NCBI GenBank assembly: GCA_001939145.1
Contig: LSRX01000285.1
Coordinates: 417,499 to 481,498 of the forward strand
From: Symbiodinium microadriaticum
Taxonomy: Eukaryota > Sar > Dinophyceae > Suessiales > Symbiodiniaceae
DNA: 64,000 nucleotides
Reading direction: 5' to 3'
A program made the translations under genes and the position numbers. Below, in pieces: positions 18,825-29,129 of the stretch. How positions within the stretch are numbered: position 1 is the first letter of the stretch; each line of letters begins with the position of its first letter. The notes under the pieces are model-generated. The model did not search any database, was not told where the DNA came from, and saw nothing but the letters and a program-made list of their open reading frames with translations.

Positions 18825-19900
18825 GTCATAGGGTTTAGGGTTTAGTAGGATTAGGTTTTAGGAGTTTAGGGTTTAGGGTTTAGGGTTTTAGGGTTTAGGG
18901 TTTGGGGTTTAGGGTTTACAGTTTAGGGTTAGGATTTAGGGTTGTGAGGCTTAGGGTTCAGGTTTGAGGGCTGAGGGTTCAAGGGTATAAAACTTAGGGT
19001 ATAAGGTTTGGGGGATCCAAGAGAAGAGCAGGACCTGGGTCGGGTCTTGCGGGCTTGGGAGTTTACGCTGCAACAGCCCGAGTCGGTGTAGGACAGAGGC
19101 GGCTGGGGCTTAAGTTTAAAGGTATAGGGCTCTAGCGTTGAGGACTTTTGCAACAGTGTCTTTGCAAGCCCCGAGGTGGAGGGTCAATTCGGTGTAAAAG
19201 GATGGCGGCAAGCACCCCTGAGCTTAAGACCTAGAAGCCTCAAGCCATAAAGCTTGAACCGCATACCCAATGCGTTGAATCCGAAGGCCCTCAGTTAATT
19301 CCAAACCTGACACCCCTACACCCTGAACCCAAGACCTGACTTTCAACGTACAGCCCTTTTCCCCCAAAGCCCTAAACCCCGAAGTCAACCTCCTCAACCC
19401 TGTAGTCGAAGACTCTAGCATCCTAAAGCCTGAAGCCCTTGTCAAAACCCTAAACCCCAAGCCTTATAAACCCTAAACCCCAAGCCCTAAGCCCTAAACC
19501 CCAAGCCCAAAGCCCTAAGCCCCTAAACCCTAAACCCTTCGGAATGCTAGAGCCCAGAGCCCGAGACTCCAAACCAGAGCCCGAGACTCCAAAATCCTGA
19601 AAAAAAAACCCTTGGTATGAGAGAACCCGCCAAAAAACACCCTAAAGCCGAAGCCCCTTCATCCTGGACCGTGCTGAAAACCGAAGGTTTAGAGGGTTTA
19701 GGGGTTAAGGAAGTTTAGGGTTTAGGGTTTAAGGAAGTTTAGGGCTTACAGCCTACATTGATATGTTTTTGGGGTATCTTCTAGGATCCTAGCAAATATA
19801 AATGGTTAAACCAAAACAAGAATGACAGTGGAGAATATAGGTGGCCTTTAAACGACAATCCCTAAACCCTAAACCCTAAATAACCCCTGGCCGCACAGGT
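18825..19900. repeat. Intron-like spacer: TTTAGGG start, CCCTAAA end
   Basis: Strong TTTAGGG array at 18,828-18,975; unremarkable at 19,000-19,230. C-rich CCCTAAACCCC/AGCCCTAAGCCC array at 19,430-19,540; TTTAGGG at 19,685-19,745; CCCTAAA at 19,858-19,880. Confidence 0.55.
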
Positions 19901-19904
19901 TGGC

Positions 19905-19960
19905 CGCAACTGCGACGACTTGGCCGAGGCACGACGAGGTGCGAGGGGAATCTTCGCGCC
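19905..19960 (+). CDS. Exon-like island (VGRNCDDLAEARRGARG)
   Basis: After GGCCGCACAG the frame reads VGRNCDDLAEARRGARG, similar in pattern (LAEARRGA) to the end of the first island (LGEARKGA). A second frame (EVRGESSRQGVGLEG) is also open, so frame and end are uncertain. A (TA)n tract follows at 19,984-20,008. Confidence 0.4.
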
Positions 19961-20302
19961 AGGGAGTTGGCCTCGAGGGCTTCCATATATATATATATAT
20001 ATATATATGTATAGATAGATAGGTTGGGGTTGAGGAATTGCAGGCTTTAGGGTTTAGAAGTTTAGAATTTGGGGTTTAGGATTGCGTCGTGTTCTTGTTT
20101 TCGCTGTTTGTGGTTTGAAGCTTGGGTTGCATGATTTGGGGTATGGGTTGGGGCTTAGCGTGTGGGTGTGGGGTGTACGGTCTGAAAGTTTTGGTAACAG
20201 GTTAAGGTGTTTAGGTACAAGGTAGTGTTGAAGGTCGAGGGTACCAGTAGCCGAATCGGTAACAACCGTTTGGGGAAGCTTTCTCTTCCTTACTTGCACC
20301 AG

Positions 20303-20321
20303 GCATCGCAGCAACTATTCG
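20303..20321 (+). CDS. Possible truncated GLAE module (GIAATIR)
   Basis: After CTTGCACCAG the bases GCATCGCAGCAACTATTCG read GIAATIR, starting with the same GCATCGCAG as the 23,481 island, then run into GTTTAGGG. May be a short exon or a remnant of the duplicated module. Confidence 0.3.
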
Positions 20322-20617
20322 GTTTAGGGTGGGGGCTGTGGTGTGTGCAGCTTTGAGTTCGCTCTTCGGCTTGAGGAGTATGATCAATTAATTATAGGGC
20401 TTAGAGGGTTCAGGGGGTCTCGAAGGTTTTGGATAGGGTTTAGTGTTTTGCAATTGGTTTAGGGTTAGGGGCGGAAGGCATCACATGTGGATGGGGCTTA
20501 AAGCTTAGGGTATAAGCTTCAAAGATTGATTCGTGCAGTTTTCTAGGACTCCAGGGTAGTTCGTGCACTTCGCACGAAGTACGGACCCGACAGTATAGGG
20601 TTTAGGATTTAGGGTTT

Positions 20618-20710
20618 ACCTAAAGGCTCCATTGTAGTTCCTTTTGGGGATTACCTTATAGGATCCTAAATATAAACCACAAAAAGGAACTACTATGGAG
20701 CCTATGGGTA
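20618..20710. mobile_element. MITE-like hairpin, family C, copy 2
   Basis: Arms TACCTAAAGGCTCCATTGTA and its partner ending TACTATGGAGCCTATGGGTA, interior GGGATTACCTTATAGGATCC. TTTAGGG repeats abut both ends, so the element sits inside a telomere-like array. Confidence 0.7.
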
Positions 20711-20919
20711 CGGTTTAGGGTTCCGACCGTCTTCCCTGTACAGAGTTATAAGTTCACGATTTTCCGCTGTGCAGGGATTCAAGTCCCATACTGAGCGAAC
20801 GTGGGTTCGGAAGAGCACATAAACTCAGAGGGCACCCTACAGACCGTCATTGAAAGGAGCCGACAGACACCACAGAACCGACAGCATTCCTTGAGAGCAT
20901 TCGCATTGCCATCCCCGCA

Positions 20920-21185
20920 AAATACCCTAAAACCCAAACCCTACACTCCCGAAACCCTTGACCACCCCCCGCCCCATCAACATGCACCCCTAAACCCTAA
21001 AGCCTAAACCCTAAAACCCTAAACCCTAAGGCCCTAAACCTTAAAATCCTAAAGCCTTAAAACCCTAAACCCTAAAACCCTAAACCCCATAAAGCCCTAA
21101 ACCCTAAAACCCTAAAACCCTAAACCCTAAAACCCTAAAGCCCTAAAGCTCAACCCCTAAAACCCTCTAAGACCCTAAAGCCCAG
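20920..21185. repeat. Long C-rich CCCTAAA(A/G) array
   Basis: Over 200 bp of CCCTAAA, CCCTAAAA and CCCTAAAG units, one of the longest C-strand arrays in the window, directly upstream of the exon-like island at 21,220. Confidence 0.8.
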
Positions 21186-21219
21186 TCATGCACAAATTCA
21201 CAAGCATCCCAGAGCACAG

Positions 21220-21284
21220 GGCTCCTGGCGGATGTCGAGGAAGCGCGGACCTTCGACAGGAGGCCTCTAGAGCTCAGAGGGCTT
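21220..21284 (+). CDS. Exon-like island cut by assembly gap (LLADVEEARTFD)
   Basis: After AGAGCACAG the frame reads LLADVEEARTFDRRPLELRG and is still open at the gap. AG|GCCT at 21,259-21,264 may be an internal GC donor. Flanked by the CCCTAAA array upstream and, beyond the gap, by G-rich DNA. Confidence 0.45.
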
Positions 21285-21383
21285 NNNNNNNNNNNNNNNN
21301 NNNNNNNNNNNNNNNNNNNNNNNNNNNNNNNNNNNNNNNNNNNNNNNNNNNNNNNNNNNNNNNNNNNNNNNNNNNNNNNNNNN
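21285..21383. other. Assembly gap (99 N)
   Basis: Run of N separating two scaffold pieces. True size unknown. Any frame across it is meaningless. Confidence 0.99.
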
Positions 21384-22084
21384 AAATAACAGGGTTGATA
21401 GGGCTCAGGACTTCGGGCTCTCAGGGTTTCGGGGAGGGTTTCGAGGTTTAGGGCTTGTGGTGTAGCGTTTAGGGTATAGGGCTTAGTGGGTTTACGGTTT
21501 AGATATTAGGGCGTGGCAGGGTTTATGGTTTAGGGCACTTGGCTGAGTCTGTGTGGAGCTTTAGGGTTTCGGGGGTTTGCCGGGCTTTCGTGGGTTTGCT
21601 GCTTTACGGTTTCGGGTTTGGGGAGTCTGGGTGTGTAGTGGGTTTTTGCTTTGCGGAGTCTGGTGCTTCGTGTCGCAGGGGGGGGTTAGCCGATGTTAGC
21701 CGTTTAGGGCTTCAAGGTTTAGGGTTTTAGGGTGCCGGTTTAGGGCGTTCGGGTTTGTGCCTCTAGGGATTGATGAGGGTTCGCGGTGTTGAGGAGTTTG
21801 GGGGTTGGGGTTAAGGGATCCGAAACCCCGTATATGGCCCAGGGCCTTGACCCCCCCAAAACGCCATACCTCGATCAGTTTAGGGGTTTAGGCTTTAGGG
21901 TTTAGCCCCAAATCACTTGGACAACTTGTAAATCAGAACCCCCAAACATCCCCAAACTTTAAGCCCGAACGTCTGCAACAACACCGGAGCAACCCGTGAA
22001 AAGGCAATCCCTACAAACCCCAAACTCTGAATCCAAACCCCTAAGCTTGAAGCGCCAAACCCCAAACTCTCAGCCCCCTTCAAA
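21384..22084. repeat. G-rich spacer passing into C-rich spacer
   Basis: Degenerate G-rich TTTAGGG/TTTCGGGG words from 21,400 to 21,900. A Gly/Val/Phe frame at 21,539-21,730 is a repeat translation. From about 21,900 the strand turns C-rich. Confidence 0.45.
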
Positions 22085-22206
22085 CTGGGTTCTTGTCAGG
22101 GGACTTCTAATTATAACTTCAGCTACCAGAATAGAGAAACCACGTTATTCACTATAGATCCCCATTTATGGTAACTTAATCAAAAAAACCCTTAACAAGA
22201 ACCCTT
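22085..22206. mobile_element. MITE-like hairpin, family E, copy 1
   Basis: Arms CTGGGTTCTTGTCAGGGGAC and CCCTTAACAAGAACCC around GTTACC/GGTAACTTAAT words. Copy 2 lies at 32,281-32,398 with the same ends and length. Confidence 0.65.
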
Positions 22207-22214
22207 CATTTGGC

Positions 22215-22425
22215 GATAACAAACCCGAAGCCCCAAACCCCTAAACCCTCAACCCTAAACCCAAGATTCTAAACCCTATAACCCTCAAGCCTAAACCCAA
22301 AACCCTAAACCCTATAACCCTAAACCCTAAACCTATAACCCTCAACCCTAAACCCTATAACCCTCAACCCTATAACCCTAAACCCTATAACCCAAAACCC
22401 TAAACCCTTCAAAAGGCAAGACGAT
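22215..22425. repeat. C-rich CCCTATAA/CCCTCAA array
   Basis: CCCTAAA mixed with the variants CCCTATAA and CCCTCAA over 190 bp, ending next to the exon-like island. Confidence 0.7.
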
Positions 22426-22489
22426 GCCCTTCAGCGCCTCGTGGCCCGCGTCGACCGCCTCGGGGCCTCCTCGGCCGAGATGTCGCAAG
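22426..22489 (+). CDS. Exon-like island (QDDALQRLVARVDRLGASSA)
   Basis: Sixty-four bases, frame QDDALQRLVARVDRLGASSA then EMSQ, from TTCAAAAG to CGCAAG|GC. Classic heptad-like Leu/Val spacing. CCCTAAA repeats end 8 bp upstream and TTTAGGG repeats begin 20 bp downstream. One of the best islands. Confidence 0.6.
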
Positions 22490-23480
22490 GCCCCATTTGG
22501 GGTTTCAGGGTTTAGGGCTTTAGGGGTTTAGGGGTTTAGGAGTTTAGGGTTTAGGGGTTTAGGGTTTAGTGTGTAGGGTTTAGGGTTTAAGGTTTTGGGT
22601 GTAGGGGTTTAGGGTGTAGGGTTCAGGGTTTAGGGTTTAAGGTTTTGGGTTTAGGGTTTAGGGGTTTAGGGTTTAGGGTTTATCTAGGGTTAAGGGTTAG
22701 AGGGGGTGTTGGGGTTTATGTACGGGGGTTAAACGGTTTTGGAAGGGTGTTCTTGGTCTGTTGGGTTGGGGTTAAGTGTCTAGGATTCAGCGTTTGCTGA
22801 TCAGGGTTTAGGGTTTAGTGGGGTGGGTTGAATAGGGGCTTTAGGGTTCATTGGTCCTTGGGTCCTTGGGAGGATTGTCGGTGTTTTGAATTTGGCCATA
22901 GTCGTCTTTGCTTCGGCCGAGGGGACCCAAAAAAGCTTCACGAGACTAAGTGCGAAACGGGGCTTTCTTAATGCTGCGAGTCCGTTTTCATCAGACTTCC
23001 GAAATCCCAGTTGAAAAAAAACAGTATGACTAGCACACACTAGCACAAATCATCAAAGAAACTGCGTTCGAAGGACTTACACCTGAAGCTCCGAACCTCG
23101 GTTAAGAATCCCTCCCATATCCAAAAAAAGCATTGCCCTACTTACAGCATGCAAGACCAACCCGAGAGCCCAAAACCCCAACCACACCATTGCAAAACCC
23201 CCCAAGACCCCTAAGCCGTCACCGGAAACTCCGAGAGCCCTAAGCCCTGAAACCCTACAGTATCCCGTATAGCAACCCTTATCGATTCTAGAAGTATCGG
23301 CCCCTCATAGATCCCTGAACTTTCAAGGAACCCGCTTTTAAACCCCCAAACCGTAGAACTTAGAACTCCAAACCTTAAACCACTATCTTTCAAGGAACCC
23401 TAAACCCTAAACCGTAGAACTCCAAAGCTTAAACCACTGTCTTTCAAGGAACTCTAAACCCTAAACCCTAAAGCCGCCAG
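22490..23480. repeat. Intron-like spacer: 200-bp TTTAGGG array to CCCTAAA run
   Basis: TTTAGGG, TGTAGGG and TTTTGGG units at 22,500-22,720, G-rich to 22,880. The middle, 22,900-23,200, holds nothing recognisable. C-rich words grow from 23,150 and end in CCCTAAACC at 23,395-23,470. The phrase TCTTTCAAGGAACYCTAAACC occurs twice (23,385 and 23,440). Confidence 0.55.
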
Positions 23481-23542
23481 GCATCGCAGAGGTGCGCCTC
23501 TTCGTTCGTGAGTCCGCGGAAAGTGTCGTGGCGCAAACCAAG
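23481..23542 (+). CDS. Exon-like island, GLAE module copy 3
   Basis: Sixty-two bases, GCCGCCAG|GCATCG to ACCAAG|GC. Frame GIAEVRLFVRESAESVVAQ then TK. Aligns without gaps to the islands at 5848-5909 and 14,404-14,465. CCCTAAA repeats abut it upstream; TTTAGGG-like repeats follow from 23,630. Confidence 0.6.
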
Positions 23543-23599
23543 GCCTGGAGCTTGCTGGTTGGTTTCATTTGGGCTCTATTCGTGTCTTTTTCGGGCTTT

Positions 23600-24240
23600 T
23601 TCTGGCTTTTCTAGGATCTTTTTAGGTTTTATAGGGTTTCATAGGGTCTTATAGGGTTTAGTAGTAACTTTAGAAGGGTTTTATGGGTTCTTATATGTAG
23701 GGGTTTCATAAAGGTTCATAGGGTCTTATGGTGTCTTATTAAAGGGCCTTAGTATAGGGGGGTTTTGTAGGGTCTGAGTAAAGGGTCTTGTAGGATGTGT
23801 TGGGTTTAGGGTTTTGGGGGCTTAGCGGTTTGGGGTTGAAGGGTTTACAGTTTAGGGTATGCGGATGTGTGGGGTGTAGGGCTCAGGGTTCAGGGCTTAG
23901 AGGGTGTTGGGCCTAGGGTTTAAGGTTCAGTGTTTTCGGGCGGGTTGTCTAAGTCTGAGGGTTCATGGGGTCTTATGGGTTTGTTGGTTTTGGGTCGAGG
24001 GTAGGGTTTTGTGGTTTTGGACACAGGCCCCCTGGGGGACTTAAAGCCCCCAGGAAGCAAGTGCAATGTACTTTTCCCGAAAGCCTTACTCTAAACTCTA
24101 AACCCTAAACCCTACACCCTAACCCCAAACCCTACTCTAAGTGTGCAAATCGCCCCTATATTGCCATGCCCAACGCCACATGAAGGACATCAAGAACTGA
24201 AGGTCTGAGGTCTGATTTTTTAGCTTGGCTTCTCGCTTTA
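23600..24240. repeat. Degenerate G-rich spacer, short C-rich run
   Basis: TTATAGGG/TTTTAGGG/TCTTATGGG variants at 23,620-23,800, G-rich to 24,010, then CCCTAAACCCTACACCC at 24,090-24,140. No coding signal. Confidence 0.5.
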
Positions 24241-25532
24241 GGCTGTGGGTTTAGGGCTTCCAGGGTTTAGTTTTTAGGGGTTTAGGGGTTTAGGGTTTAG
24301 GGGTTTAGGGCTTCCAGGGTTTAGGGTTTAGGGGTTTAGGAGTGTAGGGGTTAGGGTTCAGGGTTTAGGGCTTCCAGGGTTTAGGGTTTAGGGGTTTAGG
24401 GGTTTAGGGGTTAGGGTTGTGGGTTTAGGGCTTCCAGGGTTTAGGGTTTAGGGGTTTAGGGGTTTAGGGGTTAGGGTTGTGGGTTTAGGGCTTCCAGGGT
24501 TTAGGGTTTAGGGGTTTAGGGGTTTAGGGGTTAGGGTTGTGGGTTTAGGGCTTCCAGGGTTTAGGGTTTAGGGGTTTAGGGGTTTAGGGGTTAGGGTTGT
24601 GGGTTTAGGGCTTCCAGGGTTTAGGGTTTAGGGGTTTAGGGGTTTAGGGGTTAGGGTTGTGGGTTTAGGGCTTCCAGGGTTTAGGGTTTAGGGGTTTAGG
24701 GGTTTAGGGGTTAGGGTTGTGGGTTTAGGGCTTCCAGGGTTTAGGGTTTAGGGGTTTAGGGGTTTAGGGGTTAGGGTTGTGGGTTTAGGGCTTCCAGGGT
24801 TTAGGGTTTAGGGGTTTAGGGGTTTAGGGGTTAGGGTTGTGGGTTTAGGGCTTCCAGGGTTTAGGGTTTAGGGGTTTAGGGGTTTAGGGGTTAGGGTTGT
24901 GGGTTTAGGGCTTCCAGGGTTTAGGGTTTAGGGGTTTAGGGGTTTAGGGGTTAGGGTTGTGGGTTTAGGGCTTCCAGGGTTTAGGGTTTAGGGGTTTAGG
25001 GGTTTAGGGGTTAGGGTTGTGGGTTTAGGGCTTCCAGGGTTTAGGGTTTAGGGGTTTAGGGGTTTAGGGGTTAGGGTTGTGGGTTTAGGGCTTCCAGGGT
25101 TTAGGGTTTAGGGGTTTAGGGGTTTAGGGGTTAGGGTTGTGGGTTTAGGGCTTCCAGGGTTTAGGGTTTAGGGGTTTAGGGGTTTAGGGGTTAGGGTTGT
25201 GGGTTTAGGGCTTCCAGGGTTTAGGGTTTAGGGGTTTAGGGGTTTAGGGGTTAGGGTTGTGGGTTTAGGGCTTCCAGGGTTTAGGGTTTAGGGGTTTAGG
25301 GGTTTAGGGGTTAGGGTTGTGGGTTTAGGGCTTCCAGGGTTTAGGGTTTAGGGGTTTAGGGGTTTAGGGGTTAGGGTTGTGGGTTTAGGGCTTCCAGGGT
25401 TTAGGGTTTAGGGGTTTAGGGGTTTAGGGGTTAGGGTTGTGGGTTTAGGGCTTCCAGGGTTTAGGGTTTAGGGGTTTAGGGGTTTAGGGGTTAGGGTTGT
25501 GGGTTTAGGGCTTCCAGGGTTTAGGGTCTAAG
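24241..25532. repeat. 60-bp telomere-derived minisatellite, about 21 units
   Basis: Eighteen consecutive 60-bp units from 24,421 to 25,500 look identical by eye. Each carries TTTAGGG, TTTAGGGG and one GGGCTTCCAGGG interruption. Diverged units occupy 24,241-24,420 and a partial unit ends at about 25,532. The identity implies recent homogenisation or rapid expansion. All units have the G-rich strand on +. Confidence 0.95.
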
Positions 25533-26014
25533 AAGTGATGTTCAATCTGTTGTGACTTGACTAAGCTTTTCGCTTGGTGCTGCGTCCCTGTCAGGAGCCT
25601 TCGATCGCACCTGAAATGGAGCCCCTAAGGCCGACAACTCTACCGAACTCTCTTCACAAAGCGCTTGATGTTCACACATTGGCAACTCTCCTAAGGGATG
25701 CGCAAGCTACTTGTGGTCTATCTGGCCCCATTCTTGTCTCCCGAAACACTCCTCCTCAAAGCCTGATGTGGGGACACCGGTCTCTAAATCTCCATACCCA
25801 AGTCGAAAGGCACCAAAAGCCCAGCCGTGAATCTTTAAGCCCTCAAGCCCCAAACATCAAAATGCGGCCCCCCAATTTTTACAGACCCAAAGACCTAAGT
25901 TCTACCTCGACCCCTCAACTAACTTCTTAACAGGAATTATCAGAGCCCTTTAACAGGGCACTTGCGGGATCCTGGTAAACTTCCTACATGAAAATTTACA
26001 AGCAGTGCGAATTT
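25533..26014. other. Repeat-poor spacer with possible exon
   Basis: After CCTGTCAG (ends about 25,595) a frame reads EPSIAPEMEPLRPTTLPNSL and stays open to about 25,930. Pro/Thr/Ser-rich composition makes it uncertain. G-rich array upstream, mildly C-rich downstream. Confidence 0.3.
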
Positions 26015-26015
26015 T

Positions 26016-26147
26016 GCAAAGAGTGTGAATTTTGCAAACCCTAAACCCTAAGTTCTAGATTCCCCTAACCCCAACTTTGCAAAGAGTGTGAATTTTGCAA
26101 ACCCTAAACCCTAAGTTCTAAATTCCCCTAACCCCAACTTTGCAAAC
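26016..26147. repeat. Tandem duplication of about 70 bp containing CCCTAAA
   Basis: Two near-identical units of AGAGTGTGAATTTTGCAAAC + CCCTAAACCCTAAGTTCTA + TTCCCCTAACCCCAACTTTG, preceded by a partial third. Confidence 0.85.
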
Positions 26148-26162
26148 GGTGCTGCGCGCCAG

Positions 26163-26195
26163 GCTAGGCAGGACGCTTCTGCCGAGGACGCGAAG
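26163..26195 (+). CDS. Exon-like island (ARQDASAEDAK)
   Basis: Thirty-three bases, frame ARQDASAEDAK, GCGCGCCAG to GCGAAG|GC. Upstream bases are open too (NGAARQ). C-rich repeats upstream, G-rich downstream (26,245-26,275). Ala/Glu/Lys coiled-coil composition. Confidence 0.5.
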
Positions 26196-26890
26196 GCCTG
26201 CATATACACCCCGGTGCTATAAAAAAAATTGTGGGTGTGTAGGTGTAGGGTTTTAGGGTTTAGGCGTTCTGGCGTGTTAGGGGTAAGGTTTTTTGGGAGG
26301 TTCAAGGGCCATCTGGTGGACAGATAGGAAGGTTGTGCGTAGAGACGAGGGGGAGTGCTGAGTATTGAGGCGCCCCCTTTGACATTGGGATTGCATCTTT
26401 CTCGCCTCAACCCAAAAAACCCTAAACCTTAAACCCTAAACCCTAAAAACGGAAAAGGGGCGCCACTACAATTTAAAAAACCTAAACCATTTGGTGTGTC
26501 GTCAGCCGAAGGATCAGAGGACCTGGCATCTCAATAAGCAATATGCTGCAGGGCCTTTATCAACTTACAGGGGCAAATTATACAAGAGCGGCCCTAGAGG
26601 GGCCTTTATAAACTTCAGGGGCATAATGCAACAGTGACCCTATAGGGTGGGGGGGGGGCCAATAGCGGGATAAGGGTGCTGTTTATTCCCGGGTCTCTTT
26701 TTTTCCGTTCTGAAGAAGGTAGATCTGGCCATGTCTACGAACACGGGTTTAGGGTTTATAAAGGATTTAGGAGTATCAGGATGCTTCTATCCCGAACGTA
26801 CCAAAGTCCCCTACACCTCTGAGTAATTAAGGGTGTTTTGACTTTCATCCCTGCTTCGACTCTACAGTTTGGCGAGACAGGGTTGGAATA
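26196..26890. repeat. Intron-like spacer with mixed arrays
   Basis: TTTAGGG at 26,245-26,270, CCCTAAA at 26,410-26,445. 26,540-26,660 holds two related phrases (GGGGCCTTTATAAACTTCAGGGGCATAATGCAAC and a variant). TTTAGGG at 26,745-26,755 and 26,890-26,910. Confidence 0.4.
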
Positions 26891-26895
26891 GGGTT

Positions 26896-27158
26896 TAGGG
26901 TTTAGGGTTTGGCCATGACAGCAGTGTAGGAACAGCAAGAAACATGTCAGAACAGCGTTGGAGAATAGCTGCGGCTAGATCTGGGGCTCTGGCTTGCTGT
27001 CCCATGTCCAGAAGCACTGGTAAATGGTAGCCAAAATAAGACATATCAATAAGATGAATAACAAAGACAGCTAATACTTCTGCTCTTTGTTGTAAGAGGT
27101 CGTGCTGCGCATCTGCGAAATCGAATTCTTCAACACAGCCCAAGCATGTTTCAGCCAA
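26896..27158 (-). CDS. Minus-strand hypothetical ORF fragment
   Basis: The complementary strand is open for about 87 codons with natural-looking composition: MAETCLGCVEEFDFADAQHD (initiated by a TTG, so the start is uncertain), a hydrophobic middle AVFVIHLIDMSYFGYHLPVL, then RAPDLAAAILQRCSDMFLAV, ending in telomere-repeat translation. It would be the only minus-strand coding segment in the first 51 kb. Not recognised; it could be a chance frame or an inserted gene fragment. Confidence 0.3.
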
Positions 27159-27357
27159 GCAATAATGGCCAGCGCACCGATTGGATAAGTGGCTAAACGC
27201 GGCTAAACGATGTCAAGTGACAGACTTGTGCCCCAAACCCGCCCAACCAAAGTTTAACTCAGCCCTAAACCCTAAACCGCTTAACACAACTGATGTAGGC
27301 TCTAAGCCCTATCCATGTGTATATATGTAGCGATATATGTATGTATGCATATATAAC

Positions 27358-27560
27358 TTTCTACCGACCTACCTACCTACCTACCTACCTACCTACCTAC
27401 CGACCTACCCCTACCTACCTACCTACCTACCTGCCTACCTACCTACCTACCTACCTACCTGCCTACCTACCTACCTACCTACCTACCCACCGACCCACCT
27501 CCCTGCCTGCGACCGACCTACCTACCTACCACCTACCTACCTACTTACCTACCTACCTAG
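27358..27560. repeat. (CTAC)n tetranucleotide array
   Basis: About 200 bp of CTAC with CTGC and CCAC variants. Long frames encode Pro/Thr/Tyr/Leu repeats and are not genes. CCCTAAA follows immediately at 27,560-27,573. Confidence 0.9.
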
Positions 27561-27591
27561 CCCTAAACCCTAAAATTGCTGGGATTGCTGA

Positions 27592-27645
27592 ATCGAGGCT
27601 ACCTTCGAGGAGCTCCGAACGCAACTCCAGGCAACCGGCTTCAAA
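27592..27645 (+). CDS. Exon-like island (IEATFEELRTQLQATGFK)
   Basis: Frame IEATFEELRTQLQATGFKAA with CCCTAAA 20 bp upstream and TTTAGGG from 27,676. CTCCAG|GC at 27,625-27,632 and TTCAAA|GC at 27,640-27,647 are candidate GC donors. Strong coiled-coil pattern. Confidence 0.5.
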
Positions 27646-27912
27646 GCCGCTCTTTGCGGCACCCTCCGTAGCCCGTTTAGGGTTTAGGGTTTATAGGGTT
27701 TAGGGTTTTGGGGCTTTGGGACTTTGGATGCGGGATCCTTTTGAGTAGTGTAGGCTTTGTTTGCGGTAGTTCAAGCATTGGGTTGATGCGTTTGCCACCA
27801 CCATCAGACTGACAGCGCTTGTCTCTATCATGAGGATTGCAAGTGGTCGGCCTGTCATTTTTCAACGGTCGCTAAACCCTAAACCCTGAACCCTAAATCC
27901 TCTGCCTTGCAG

Positions 27913-27954
27913 TTTCGGAGCCTCCAGGCTCCTTCGGAGCCGTTGAGGGCGCAG
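27913..27954 (+). CDS. Exon-like island (FRSLQAPSEPLRAQ)
   Basis: Forty-two bases after TGCCTTGCAG, frame FRSLQAPSEPLRAQ, ending GCGCAG|GG. CCCTAAA repeats lie upstream at 27,872-27,900. Confidence 0.4.
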
Positions 27955-28344
27955 GGTAGCGGCATTTAGGCCTGTGGACTTTTCCTTTAAACCACCAGCA
28001 CCAAAACCAACCTCACTGAACCCTAAGAACCTGACCCCTCAAGACATGGACTCTGCATTAATAAACCCGAAGCCCCAAACTCCTAAACTAAACTCTAACA
28101 GGACCGTAGGACTTGTGTATAGAACCGTTTTTGAGGCCTGCCCCTACCGAAAAACTCTTCGATGTGCTTTGGAATAAGCTTAACCTCCTAGTGAGCCGAG
28201 CTTCTGTTTGTTCTTGGTAGCAAAGCTTCGCAGAGACCCTGCTTCGAGGGTTTTTCTTCCAGGAACTTCCTTTAATAGGGTTTAGGGTTTAGGGTTCTTT
28301 TCAAGGTTCCGTTTAAGGATTTCTTGAAGGATTCCGATGTACAG
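27955..28344. repeat. Intron-like spacer with short exon candidate
   Basis: C-rich words at 27,985-28,090. A short candidate exon (frame AKLRRDPASR) follows TTGGTAG at about 28,222-28,250. TTTAGGG units at 28,275-28,292. Confidence 0.35.
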
Positions 28345-28396
28345 GGCTCTATGATGAAGGCTTCGTGTTTCGAAGGAACTCGTTGGACTCAGAGCT
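28345..28396 (+). CDS. Exon-like island with GTAAGT donor
   Basis: Acceptor GATGTACAG, frame GSMMKASCFEGTRWTQS, donor AGCT|GTAAGT. The donor matches the eukaryotic consensus exactly, but the peptide is not obviously coiled-coil. Confidence 0.4.
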
Positions 28397-28684
28397 GTAA
28401 GTAGGTCTGTATCTATATGTTCCTTACAGTAATCGCCGGACACCATGGAGCAGTGAAGGCGGTCACGTTGTCCACTATTGATACTGAGCTGCGCTCCTTA
28501 ACTGGCGTCTTCTCGAACTCGGACCAGACACCGGTGCGCTCGGAGTGTCCACTACCTGCATGTTTAGCTGCGAATGCACTTAATCTTCCTCGTTTGCAGC
28601 GATGCATAGCCAGGGGGTCCTATGTTGTTGAAGTTTGCATCCTGAACCCTAAACGCATTAAGCCCTAAACCCTATGGTGTCCAG

Positions 28685-28745
28685 GATTGAGCTGCAATCA
28701 TGCACTGCTGTGCTACGACGAACTTTCTCGAACCGACTGACGCCC
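28685..28745 (+). CDS. Exon-like island (IELQSCTAVLRRTFSNRLT)
   Basis: After ATGGTGTCCAG the frame reads IELQSCTAVLRRTFSNRLT. CCCTAAACCC lies 20-55 bp upstream; TTTAGGG at 28,800-28,825 downstream. Donor not clear. Confidence 0.4.
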
Positions 28746-28889
28746 CAACAAACTCCCACTCCTGGAACCTGTTACTGCAGGGATTCCAATTCCGGTGGTT
28801 TTAGGGTTTAGGGCTTTAGGGTTTTGGGAGTTTTTGTTACACTTTAACAACCTCGCAAGTAGTGTGACTGACCTGTAGGATTCGGGTTA

Positions 28890-28978
28890 GATAGGGCCGC
28901 TGCTCAGCAAGGCCAGTATGGCGGTCTGCCGCAACGAAGCCGGAGAGCGTCACTCGATCGGCAAGATGGCTGCTCCTG
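28890..28978 (+). CDS. Exon-like or intron-middle island (PLLSKASMAVCRNEAGERH)
   Basis: Frame PLLSKASMAVCRNEAGERHS continuing IGKMAAPE, between AGATAG and GAG|TT. G-rich upstream and C-rich downstream, the reverse of most islands, so it may lie inside an intron. Confidence 0.3.
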
Positions 28979-29129
28979 AGTTGGTCCCAAACCCGAAACC
29001 CAAAAACCCTCACATTCGTGGCCCTAAGCTGTGAAAGCCTAAATCCCTAAATGGCCCAACCCTAGACCCTAAATCCTCCAACCCTAAACGCCTTAATCCC
29101 CCAACCCCCACTCTGCAACGATCGCACAG

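Noticed and set aside
24241-25532. 60-bp regular array as a CRISPR
   Set aside because: Units are contiguous without variable spacers; it is a minisatellite in a eukaryotic genome.
27317-27703. ORF rich in Pro-Thr-Tyr-Leu repeats
   Set aside because: Translation of the (CTAC)n array running into telomere-like repeats.
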